This document shows positions 1-6,568 of a DNA stretch of 33,403 bases, piece by piece. The notes under the pieces were generated by a model, which saw nothing but the letters and a program-made list of their open reading frames with translations, had not been told where the DNA came from and did no database searches. Within the stretch, counting starts at the first letter, position 1; every line of letters starts with the position of its first letter. The DNA is from Acidobacteriota bacterium (lineage in GTDB: Bacteria; Acidobacteriota; Terriglobia; Acidiferrales; UBA7541): NCBI GenBank assembly GCA_021832085.1, contig JAKBLM010000046.1, positions 1-33,403 on the forward strand, read 5' to 3'. Position numbers and translations under genes: made by a program.

Positions 1-64
1 CGCTCGCAGGTACTCGCGTCGTCCTTGCTTGCCCAACCTGGTCGCCTCCTTTTCGCGTTTGGGT

Positions 65-115
65 TGGGTAACATCCTAAATGGCGCGATGTTGCCCCCTT
101 CGGTAACATTTTCGA
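65..115 (-). mobile_element. IS-like terminal region, left copy (element extends beyond base 1)
   Basis: Two copies of GGTAACAT (67-74 and 102-109) lie 35 bp apart. The reverse complement of 33291-33341 aligns to this 51-bp stretch without gaps at 40 of 51 positions, including 16 identical bases (TCGGTAACATTTTCGA, 100-115). Short repeats at fixed spacing near a terminus are known from IS21-type elements, where they are thought to bind transposase. No transposase gene lies inside the window, so the element body would be to the left. The family assignment is inference. Confidence 0.5.
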
Positions 116-132
116 CGGCGCGATACGAGGTC

Positions 133-161
133 TTGTCACCAGCTAGAGACTCTGATAGCGT
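133..161 (+). promoter_or_regulatory. Possible sigma-70-type promoter for the EBP gene
   Basis: TTGTCA (133-138, 5/6 to the -35 consensus) is followed after 17 bp by TAGCGT (156-161, 3/6 to the -10 consensus), with a TG pair one base before the -10 box as in extended -10 promoters. It points at the gene starting at 329 and would give a leader of about 160 nt. The -10 match is weak. Confidence 0.35.
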
Positions 162-181
162 TTGCTCACACAACGGCCAGT

Positions 182-228
182 TCTGTTACTAAAGAGTAAA
201 CAGACGCGGAGTTGCCAAATTAGGCAAC
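182..228. promoter_or_regulatory. Two dyads in the EBP leader (candidate operators)
   Basis: TCTGTTACT (182-190) and AGTAAACAGA (195-204) form a near-perfect inverted repeat around a 4-base spacer, with one extra A. Immediately downstream, GTTGCC (211-216) and GGCAAC (223-228) form a perfect 6-bp dyad with a 6-base AT-only spacer. Both lie between the possible promoter at 133-161 and the coding start. They could be repressor or autoregulatory sites, or RNA hairpins. The protein that would bind them is unknown. Confidence 0.4.
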
Positions 229-328
229 CGATGATACCCTCCGCGATGCCCTCGTCGCGTGGGGTGTCGGACTTGGCGGCAGTTCGTTCGGCACGGGAGT
301 GCGATGGAGCGCGAGGAGACGAGACGCA

Positions 329-1759
329 GTGACTGATGATCCCATCCGGGTTTTCTTTTTCGGCCTCGATTCCAATCTAGCAAAGACCATGGGCCGGGAA
401 CTCGGTTCAGGGTTCGAATTCCGCCAAAGCAGCAGCCTGGAGTTTCCGAAAGAGGCCGACGAACTGTGCCGCTGGTGGGATGTGCTGCTGGTGGATTTGA
501 CCGACGTCGGCTGCAATGGCGACCTGGATGCAGGTTTCGCGCTGCTGGCGCAGGTGAATCGAGTGCCGCAGCCGCCGCCGGTGGTGGCGATCCTCGACGG
601 CGAGGACCGGCGGCTGGTGGTGAGGGCGATCGAGCGCGGAGCGTTCGATACGATTGCCGGTCCGCCGGACCTGAACGAATTGCGGGTGGTGCTGCGGCGG
701 GCGCACAAATTCCGGCAAGCGGAATGCGAGCTGGCGCGCTTGCGGAGCGAGCAGACCGGGCCACGGCAGGTGTGCGACCTGATCGGGGCCTCGCGGCCGA
801 TGCAGGAAGTGTTTGCGATGGCCGAGAAGGTGGCCGGGTACGACATCAACGTGCTGATCACCGGCGAGACGGGCACGGGCAAGGAGCTGCTGGCGCGGGC
901 GATTCACCGGATGAGCCCGCGACGGAATTCGCCGTTCGTTGCCTTCAGCTGCGTGAACCTGCCGGAAACGCTGATCGAAGACGAACTGTTCGGGCATGAG
1001 CGCGGGGCGTTCACCGGAGCGGTGGCGGCGCGGCGCGGGCGTGTCGAGGCAGCCGACAGCGGCACGCTTTTCCTTGACGAGATCGGAGACCTGGGCGTTG
1101 GCCTGCAGCCGAAACTGTTGCGGGTGCTGCAAGAGCGGAACTTTGAGCGGCTCGGCAGCAACCATTCCCAGACAGTGAATATCCGCGTGCTCAGTGCCAC
1201 CAACCAGGACCTTACGGGGCTGGTGCGGCAGAATAAGTTTCGCGAGGACCTTTACTACCGATTGAACGTCGTGGAGATCCATCTGCCGCCGCTGAGCGAG
1301 CGCAAGGACGACATTCAGTTCCTGGCGCAACATTTTCTTGAGCGTTTCGCCAAGCAGTTCAACAAGGAAGTGCGCCGGTTCTCGCCCTGGGCGCTGCACG
1401 CGCTCGAGGAATACGATTGGCCGGGCAACGTGCGTGAGCTCTCGAACACGGTGGAGCGGGCGGTGGCGCTGGCGCAAGGCAGCACGATCGACGTTTGGCA
1501 CCTGACGCGCTCGGCGCGCGACGTCTCGCGCGCAGCGGTGCTGGCTCGCACGTACGAAGGCGAAGTACGGGAATTCAAGCGGCGGCTCATTCTCCGCACC
1601 TTGCGGGAATGCGGCTGGCGCAAGGCGGAAAGCGCCCGGATGCTGGGCGTCGCCCGCACCTACCTGCACCGGCTCATCAACCAGCTCGACATCCGGGAAG
1701 AGGAAGCCGGAGAAGTCGAGGTCTCCGAAACGGCCGTGCCACCTCAGCGGTTGATCTGA
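329..1759 (+). CDS. Sigma-54-dependent transcriptional activator (NtrC-family EBP) with degenerate receiver
   Basis: A 476-residue bacterial enhancer-binding protein that remodels sigma-54 RNA polymerase using ATP. Residues 5-130 resemble a receiver domain: Asp56 sits in the phosphoacceptor position (VLLVDL), but the usual acidic pair is reduced (FFFGLD) and the conserved Lys is missing (AGPPD where xKPxx is expected). The AAA+ domain has Walker A GETGTGKE (about residue 179), an intact GAFTGA sigma-54 contact loop (226-231) and Walker B GTLFLDEIG. The C-terminus carries a Fis-type helix-turn-helix ending in TYLHRLINQLDI. I chose GTG 329 because AGGAG lies 10 bases upstream; an in-frame GTG at 299 would add ten residues with a weaker site. 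It heads a tight run with the next two genes and is the natural candidate to act at the -24/-12 promoter of flp (8416-8431). Confidence 0.93.
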   Translation: MTDDPIRVFFFGLDSNLAKTMGRELGSGFEFRQSSSLEFPKEADELCRWWDVLLVDLTDVGCNGDLDAGFALLAQVNRVPQPPPVVAILDGEDRRLVVRAIERGAFDTIAGPPDLNELRVVLRRAHKFRQAECELARLRSEQTGPRQVCDLIGASRPMQEVFAMAEKVAGYDINVLITGETGTGKELLARAIHRMSPRRNSPFVAFSCVNLPETLIEDELFGHERGAFTGAVAARRGRVEAADSGTLFLDEIGDLGVGLQPKLLRVLQERNFERLGSNHSQTVNIRVLSATNQDLTGLVRQNKFREDLYYRLNVVEIHLPPLSERKDDIQFLAQHFLERFAKQFNKEVRRFSPWALHALEEYDWPGNVRELSNTVERAVALAQGSTIDVWHLTRSARDVSRAAVLARTYEGEVREFKRRLILRTLRECGWRKAESARMLGVARTYLHRLINQLDIREEEAGEVEVSETAVPPQRLI

Positions 1760-1775
1760 AGAACCGCCGGACAGG

Positions 1776-2744
1776 ATGTCTCCTTCCGCCACTGTGGCGA
1801 ACGCATCGAACGCGAACCGGGACTCCGACCAGGGATTCGTCGAGAGCACGTGCTTGCCGTTTTTGCGGCATGCTCGGAACGACGACGGTGGCTGGGGCTA
1901 TCGGCCCGGCAGGGCGAGCGCCGTCGAGCCGACGGCCTGGTGCCTGCTGGCGCTTGGAAAAGTGGACTCTGGCAGCGAGGCGATCGAGGCGGGCCGGCAA
2001 TGGTTGCTCGGGGCCCAGAATGGCGACGGGTCGTGGCCAACCTGGCCGGGAGTGGGCGAGGGGAACTGGGTGACTGCGCTGGCCGGGCTGGCGCTGGAGG
2101 CGCTCGGTGGCCCTGCGCCGGCCATCGAGAACGCGGCGCGCTGGATCTGCCGCAGCCATTCGGCCGAGGGCGGTTTGCGGTTGCGGGTGGCAAGCCTGTT
2201 CGCGCGCAAGAAGATCGTTCAACAGGATTTTTCGCTGCGCGGTTGGAGCTGGACACCAGGCACATCGAGCTGGGTCGAACCGACGGCAGTCGCACTGATC
2301 TTTCTCCACCATCTTCCATCCACATTGGCATTGCCCGAGGCCGCCGAACGCAGGCGCATGGGCGAGGCGATGCTTTACGACCGGATATGTCTTTCGGGGG
2401 GATGGAATTTGGGCAATCCGAAGGTGTATGGCGTGGAGGGGATTCCGCAGCTGGGGCCGACGGCGTGGGCGCTGCTCGCGTTGCAGGAGCACAGCGAGCG
2501 GGAAGAGAACCGGCGCAGCCTCGATTGGCTGGCGCGAAACGCCGGGACGATGAACGGTCCGTCCTCAGCGGCCTTGGCCCAATTGGCGCTCGAAGCGTGC
2601 GGCCGGCCGGCGGCTTCGCTCGAGCAAAAGCTGGCCGAGCAGTTTCAAAATCAGGGATTTCTCGACAACGTAGTCGCCTTCGCGCAGGCGGCTTTTGCGT
2701 TGCGGCCCGGGCCGGACGTGCTGCGCTGGGCGAAGGCAGAATAG
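1776..2744 (+). CDS. Squalene-cyclase/prenyltransferase alpha-toroid repeat protein
   Basis: A 322-residue protein with repeated aromatic-glycine motifs typical of the alpha/alpha-toroid of terpene cyclases and prenyltransferase beta subunits: GGWGYRPG with VEPTAWCLLAL, NGDGSWPTW with NWVTALAGLAL, GWSWTPG with VEPTAVALIFL, and GGWNLGNP with LGPTAWALLAL. It is about half the length of a bacterial squalene-hopene cyclase (over 600 residues), and I see no DxDD catalytic motif. It is therefore probably a single-toroid protein of unknown substrate, or a non-catalytic binding fold. No signal peptide is apparent. The ATG lies 16 bases after the EBP stop with only a weak ribosome site, and the DUF362 gene follows 13 bases later, so the three are probably co-transcribed. 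Family fold is confident; function is unknown. Confidence 0.8.
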   Translation: MSPSATVANASNANRDSDQGFVESTCLPFLRHARNDDGGWGYRPGRASAVEPTAWCLLALGKVDSGSEAIEAGRQWLLGAQNGDGSWPTWPGVGEGNWVTALAGLALEALGGPAPAIENAARWICRSHSAEGGLRLRVASLFARKKIVQQDFSLRGWSWTPGTSSWVEPTAVALIFLHHLPSTLALPEAAERRRMGEAMLYDRICLSGGWNLGNPKVYGVEGIPQLGPTAWALLALQEHSEREENRRSLDWLARNAGTMNGPSSAALAQLALEACGRPAASLEQKLAEQFQNQGFLDNVVAFAQAAFALRPGPDVLRWAKAE

Positions 2745-2757
2745 CTCGGCTCGAACG

Positions 2758-3684
2758 ATGGCGATTTCCACTCATCCCTTGATGCCGTCGACCAACCGGC
2801 CACCGTCGCAGGTGGCGATTCGGCGTGTGGCGAACTACGAGGCCGATTTGGCAGCGGTGATTTCCGAGACGCTCGCCGAATTCCGGTTGCCGGTGAAGGG
2901 AAAGACGGTTCTGCTGAAGCCGAATCTGGTGCAGGCCGATCCGGGACTCGTGATCAACACGCATCCGGGAGTGATCGCGGCGGCGCGGGAAAGCTTCCTG
3001 CGGCTGGGCGCGGCACGGGTGGTGATTGGCGAAGGGCCGGGGAACGAGCGCGATACGGAAGGGATTCTGGAGGCGATTCGGCTGCGGGAATGGGTCGGGC
3101 GGCTGGATCGGCTGTTCGTGGACTTGAACCTGGACGAGGTGAAAAAAGTGGCGCTGCGGACCCGGGCGTCGAAGCTGCGCGAGCTGTATTTGCCGACGGC
3201 GGTGCTGGGAGCGGACCTGGTGGTTTCGATGCCGAAAATGAAGACGCACCATTGGGCCGGCGTGACGCTTTCGCTGAAAAACCTGTTCGGGGCGGTGCCG
3301 GGCAGCTGCTACGGCTGGCCGAAAAACCTGTTGCACTGGGTGGGAATCGAGAACGCAATACTTGACCTGGCCACCACCATACGGCCTGATTTCGCGATCG
3401 TCGACGGGATCGTGGCGATGGAAGGCAATGGACCCATCCAGGGCACGGCTAAAGCGGCCGGGGTGTTGGTGATGGGGGACGATCCGGTGGCCGTGGATGC
3501 CACGGCGGCGCGCGTGATGGGCCTGGTGCCGGAGCGGGTCGGGTACTTGAAAAAAGCGGGATACGTATTGGGGCATATTCGGGAAGAGAAGATCCGGCAA
3601 ATTGGGGAAACGGTGGAGGGGGTGCGGAGTCCGTTCGTAGTACTAGAACAGTTCCGTGAACTGGTTGAGCACCAAGGTTCGTAG
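2758..3684 (+). CDS. DUF362 family protein
   Basis: A 308-residue protein of the DUF362 family (PF04015), recognised by the opening KTVLLKPNLVQ, the central VSMPKMKTHHWAGVTLSLKN and the later FAIVDGIVAMEGNGP followed by GDDPVAVDATAARVMGL. No ferredoxin-type Cys cluster is seen, unlike some fused members. The biochemical function of the family is not established; several members sit near iron-sulfur or redox genes. An earlier in-frame ATG at 2695 lies inside the upstream gene, so 2758 (or ATG 2782, just before the conserved part) is preferred. It ends 85 bases before the first TadE gene. Whether it belongs to the pilus system or only neighbours it cannot be told from sequence. Confidence 0.85.
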   Translation: MAISTHPLMPSTNRPPSQVAIRRVANYEADLAAVISETLAEFRLPVKGKTVLLKPNLVQADPGLVINTHPGVIAAARESFLRLGAARVVIGEGPGNERDTEGILEAIRLREWVGRLDRLFVDLNLDEVKKVALRTRASKLRELYLPTAVLGADLVVSMPKMKTHHWAGVTLSLKNLFGAVPGSCYGWPKNLLHWVGIENAILDLATTIRPDFAIVDGIVAMEGNGPIQGTAKAAGVLVMGDDPVAVDATAARVMGLVPERVGYLKKAGYVLGHIREEKIRQIGETVEGVRSPFVVLEQFRELVEHQGS

Positions 3685-3737
3685 AAAGGGTCGCCTTCAG
3701 GAGTCCCGAGTAGTACATAAATCGGCATTAGCGGATG

Positions 3738-3760
3738 CGTGACAGTCACGAATACGTGAC
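3738..3760. promoter_or_regulatory. Palindrome with extra half-site upstream of the TadE gene
   Basis: CGTGACAGTCACG (3738-3750) is a perfect inverted repeat around a central A, and CGTGAC recurs at 3755-3760 in direct orientation. The cluster ends 9 bases before the ATG at 3770, in the 85-base gap that separates the DUF362 gene from the pilus genes. Its position would let a bound protein, or a small RNA hairpin, control translation or transcription of the minor-pilin genes. No clear promoter was recognised in this gap. Confidence 0.4.
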
Positions 3761-3769
3761 GGGCTACAT

Positions 3770-4267
3770 ATGCCACGGTATCGACAGAGATCATTAGGCG
3801 AGCAGCGCGGCGAACGCGGCGCCGATATTTTCGAGGCGGCGTTGGTCTTGCCGCTGGTACTGACGATTCTGTTTGCAATGTATTCCTTCGGGCGCGGCTG
3901 GGACGTCTATCAAACCATGACACGGGCGGCGCGTGAGGGCGTGCGGCAGACGGTGACGACCGACTGCGCGATGTGCGCGGACGGGGGCATGGAGTACCAG
4001 TCGCCGACCTACATTCAGGACAACGTCGTATTCCCTGCGCTGCAAGCGGCGGGGCTGAACACGAGCAACAGCGTGCTGGTGAACAGCTACCACCAGGGGA
4101 TCACGACGCTCGACACAGCCGGCAAGGTTTGCGGAGCCTATATCACGTTCAGCTACCCCTACCAGCTGCAGCTGCCATTTCTTTCCACGACGATCTCGAC
4201 TATTACGTTGACCACGCGAGTGCAGATGCGGCTGGAGAGCCAGCCGAGCACGTGCACGCCGAGCTGA
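3770..4267 (+). CDS. TadE-like minor pilin/pseudopilin (first copy)
   Basis: A 165-residue TadE-like protein: a short basic N-terminus, then a single membrane helix starting at IFEAALVLPLVLTILFAMYSF with the conserved Glu of the pilin-like leader, followed by YQTMTRAAREGVRQ, the usual amphipathic continuation. The rest is an extracytoplasmic beta-type domain with four Cys (DCAMC, VCG, TCTPS). TadE proteins are processed by the Tad prepilin peptidase and are needed for Flp pilus biogenesis. The ATG has only a weak ribosome site; the palindrome at 3738-3760 lies just upstream. The second TadE gene starts 9 bases after this stop. Confidence 0.88.
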   Translation: MPRYRQRSLGEQRGERGADIFEAALVLPLVLTILFAMYSFGRGWDVYQTMTRAAREGVRQTVTTDCAMCADGGMEYQSPTYIQDNVVFPALQAAGLNTSNSVLVNSYHQGITTLDTAGKVCGAYITFSYPYQLQLPFLSTTISTITLTTRVQMRLESQPSTCTPS

Positions 4268-4275
4268 GGGATGCC

Positions 4276-4887
4276 ATGAAGACGCAACGAAGAACAAGAA
4301 AAGAGCGGCGGGAGAGAGGCGTCGAACTGTTTGAGCTGGCGCTGATCCTGCCATTCCTGTTGGTGCTCGTGGCCGGTGTGGTGGATTTTGCCCAAGCCTG
4401 GAACGTGCGGCAGATTCTGGCCAATGCGGCACGAGACGGCGCTCGGCTAGGCGCCAGCCAGACGCAAGTCGACCTGACCAATCCGGTTCCGTCGTCTGTC
4501 GTGACGCTCTGCGAGCAGGTAGCGGACTATCTGAACGAGGAAAACGTCAACCTGGCGTTCATGAATATGAGCACATCGACAATTTCGAGCGCCTGCGCTT
4601 CGCCGACGGCCGTGAAGAGCACGAATGGGACGTTAGTGCCGCAGGCGTGGACGTATTACTCGAGCGGAACATCATATGGCTTGAAAATCGAACGGACGGC
4701 TGAGGTGCCCAGCGGTTGCGGCACCGGGGTGACTTGCATCAGCGCGACCCGGGTGACGTTGGACTATCCGTTTAACTGGTCGTTTGGATTCAACCACATC
4801 GTCAATTTGATCGGGGTGTCGAACTACCCTGCCACGGTTCCGATCGGGGTGTACTCCACGATGCCCAACCTGTGGAACGCCGACTGA
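4276..4887 (+). CDS. TadE-like minor pilin/pseudopilin (second copy)
   Basis: A 203-residue TadE-like protein. The basic start (KTQRRTRKERRERG) precedes VELFELALILPFLLVLVAGVVDFAQAW, the single membrane segment with the family Glu, and then VRQILANAARDGARLG. The ectodomain has four Cys (TLCEQ, SACAS, SGCG, VTCIS), consistent with disulfides formed in the periplasm. I chose ATG 4276 because GAGGG lies 6 bases upstream and the family helix starts 19 residues in; the reading frame stays open further upstream only as a shadow of the preceding gene. It lies 8 bases behind the first TadE stop and 16 bases ahead of the TadG-like gene, so all three are translated from one mRNA. Confidence 0.88.
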   Translation: MKTQRRTRKERRERGVELFELALILPFLLVLVAGVVDFAQAWNVRQILANAARDGARLGASQTQVDLTNPVPSSVVTLCEQVADYLNEENVNLAFMNMSTSTISSACASPTAVKSTNGTLVPQAWTYYSSGTSYGLKIERTAEVPSGCGTGVTCISATRVTLDYPFNWSFGFNHIVNLIGVSNYPATVPIGVYSTMPNLWNAD

Positions 4888-4903
4888 GCTGCGGGGAGCA
4901 ACG

Positions 4904-6277
4904 ATGAGCGAGCGAGCGGGCAAGCGCAGACACGGATCGGAACGCGGAGTCAGCCTGGTGTTGGTGGCGCTGGGATTGATCTTGCTGCTGGCGACGGCGG
5001 GAATCGCTGTGGATCTGGCGACGCTTTACGTGGCGCGCAACGAGGCACAGCGCGCGGCCGATGCGGCGGCGCTGGCCGGGGCTGACAAGTTTGTGGGTAC
5101 GGACGTTTCAAGCGGGCTGATGACACCGCTCGAAGCAGAGCCGCTGGCCGCGGAACATGCGGCCGAAGTGGGTAACGATAACCTGATCATCGGACGGAAT
5201 CCGGACCTTTCGGCGACCAATTTCAACAGTGCCTGTCCACCGCCCACGACGGGATCGGGCGGCTGCTTCAACTTCTCGATTCCCAACGATCCGCAGGTGA
5301 CGGTGGTGGTGCAGAAGAGCATGCCGACCTACTTTATGAGGTTTTTCGGGATCAAATCGGTTCCGGTGTCGGTGACGGCAACGGCGGAGGCGTACATCCC
5401 GGAGGGCGCCGTCGGCCCGACGTCCACCGTGCAGTGCCTGAAACCGTGGCTGCTGCCGAATTGCGACCCTTACCACCAGGTTCCGTCGGCTGACGCCAAT
5501 GCCAACACACTTTGCCCGGCAAACAGCAGCGGCACCGAAGACTATGCCTACTTCGTGAACCCGACGACGGGTGCGATTGTCAATCCGGGGCTGACGCCGG
5601 ACGGGGTGGTCGGCGAGTCGCTGACCATCAAACCGGGCAATCCGAGTTCCAGCAGCATTTCGGCGCCCAGCCAGTTCTGGCCGGTGTTCCTGCCGAGTAA
5701 CGGGACGTTCACCTGCCCGGCCTGCGCCTCGGCCGACAAAACGAGTTCCACGAGCAACAGCGCCTCCCTCTATCGCGAGAATATCGAATGCTGCAGCACC
5801 ACATCGATTACGTGCGGGACGGCGACCGTGGATCCGATCAGCGGCGACATGACCGGTCCGACGGGGCAGGGCGTGGATTGCCTGATCCACGAAGGCAACT
5901 CAGGTACTGGGCAGGACACCATCAGTCTTCAGAACAGCTTCACGACGCCATTCATCATGTACGCCGGGTCGAACAACCCGTACTATCCAGCGGGCACGCA
6001 GATTTCGACAAGCGATTCGCTGGTGACACTGCCACTCTATGACGGGCAGGTCCTGTGCCCCGGCAATTCGTGCCCGACCAGCGTCTCGGTGGACATCACC
6101 GGCTTTCTCCAGCTCTTCATTTCGAGCGAAGGCTCGCCGCAACACTCGGTTTATGCCTATATACTGTCGATCGCTTCGTGCGTGGGCGGCTCAGACGCGG
6201 ACGGCGGCGGCGGGACCGGCACACCTATTCCCGCGGTCGGTGGCTCGCCGGTTACGGTGCGCCTGATCCACAACTGA
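4904..6277 (+). CDS. TadG-like pilus-assembly protein, Cys-rich ectodomain
   Basis: A 457-residue protein with the TadG/DUF2134 N-terminal signature: GVSLVLVALGLILLLATAGIAVDLATLY, then VARNEAQRAADAAALAGA. One membrane helix (about residues 16-38) anchors a large secreted domain. The ectodomain is Ser/Thr/Gly/Pro-rich and has 14 Cys, including ECC and two C-P-x-C-like pairs (TCPAC; LCPGNSC). The von Willebrand A MIDAS motif (DxSxS) found in many TadG proteins is not visible, so this is a short or divergent type. A GGGGAG-like ribosome site precedes the ATG. Together with the two TadE proteins it probably forms minor or anchoring components of the pilus. About 280 bases separate it from the next clear gene. 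Confidence 0.85.
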   Translation: MSERAGKRRHGSERGVSLVLVALGLILLLATAGIAVDLATLYVARNEAQRAADAAALAGADKFVGTDVSSGLMTPLEAEPLAAEHAAEVGNDNLIIGRNPDLSATNFNSACPPPTTGSGGCFNFSIPNDPQVTVVVQKSMPTYFMRFFGIKSVPVSVTATAEAYIPEGAVGPTSTVQCLKPWLLPNCDPYHQVPSADANANTLCPANSSGTEDYAYFVNPTTGAIVNPGLTPDGVVGESLTIKPGNPSSSSISAPSQFWPVFLPSNGTFTCPACASADKTSSTSNSASLYRENIECCSTTSITCGTATVDPISGDMTGPTGQGVDCLIHEGNSGTGQDTISLQNSFTTPFIMYAGSNNPYYPAGTQISTSDSLVTLPLYDGQVLCPGNSCPTSVSVDITGFLQLFISSEGSPQHSVYAYILSIASCVGGSDADGGGGTGTPIPAVGGSPVTVRLIHN

Positions 6278-6561
6278 GATTCGGATCCCATCATCCGGAT
6301 CTTGAGTTCACTCCTTGTTCCCGAGACTGGAAGGACGTAAGTGTCGCGTGTGCCGGCAAGCAGCGGGGCAACGGGCTTTGACGAGTGTGAAGTTGTGCCG
6401 GGCGACAGTTGCGATCTGTGCGACGAAACCCTTGTCGTTTCAGTGGCGCAACTGCTTGGCGATCGGATTCCCTTCTGGCGGGCTGATTGCAAGATACAGG
6501 CGGGGAAAGCGTTGTTGTGTCTACAGTTGATGACTCGGGACGCAGCGGACACGCGAAAACC
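6278..6561. other. Gap between the TadG-like and GT-C-like genes
   Basis: This 284-base gap has no convincing terminator. A weak CGGAT/ATCCG hairpin follows the TadG stop (about 6284-6299) without a T-run. The main item is the doubtful small reading frame at 6341-6568. No sigma-54 or strong sigma-70 promoter was recognised, so the next gene may be read through from upstream. Confidence 0.4.
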
Positions 6562-6568
6562 ATGGTGA
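6341..6568 (+). CDS. Doubtful small hypothetical protein
   Basis: A 75-residue frame starts at GTG 6341 with a good ribosome site (GGAAGG, 6 bases upstream) and runs to 6568, overlapping the proposed ATG of the following membrane protein by 7 bases. The product has five Cys, four of them in the N-terminal and central part (DECE, DSCDLCDE, ADCK), and resembles nothing I recognise. It is supported only by the ribosome site and its place in an otherwise empty gap. It may equally be a translated leader that couples into the next gene, or noise. Confidence 0.2.
   Translation: MSRVPASSGATGFDECEVVPGDSCDLCDETLVVSVAQLLGDRIPFWRADCKIQAGKALLCLQLMTRDAADTRKPW

Noticed and set aside
80..94. TGGCGCGATGTTGC, resembling a sigma-54 promoter
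   Set aside because: The GG and GC elements are one base too close, a spacing that sigma-54 promoters do not tolerate, and the stretch lies inside the IS-like terminus.
1744..3600. 618-codon antisense frame on the minus strand
   Set aside because: It shadows the toroid and DUF362 genes; the composition is Arg/Pro-rich without domains, as expected from GC bias.
3724..3739. CGGCATTAGCGGATGC upstream of TadE as a sigma-54 promoter
   Set aside because: The GG to GC spacing is one base too long and the other positions match poorly.
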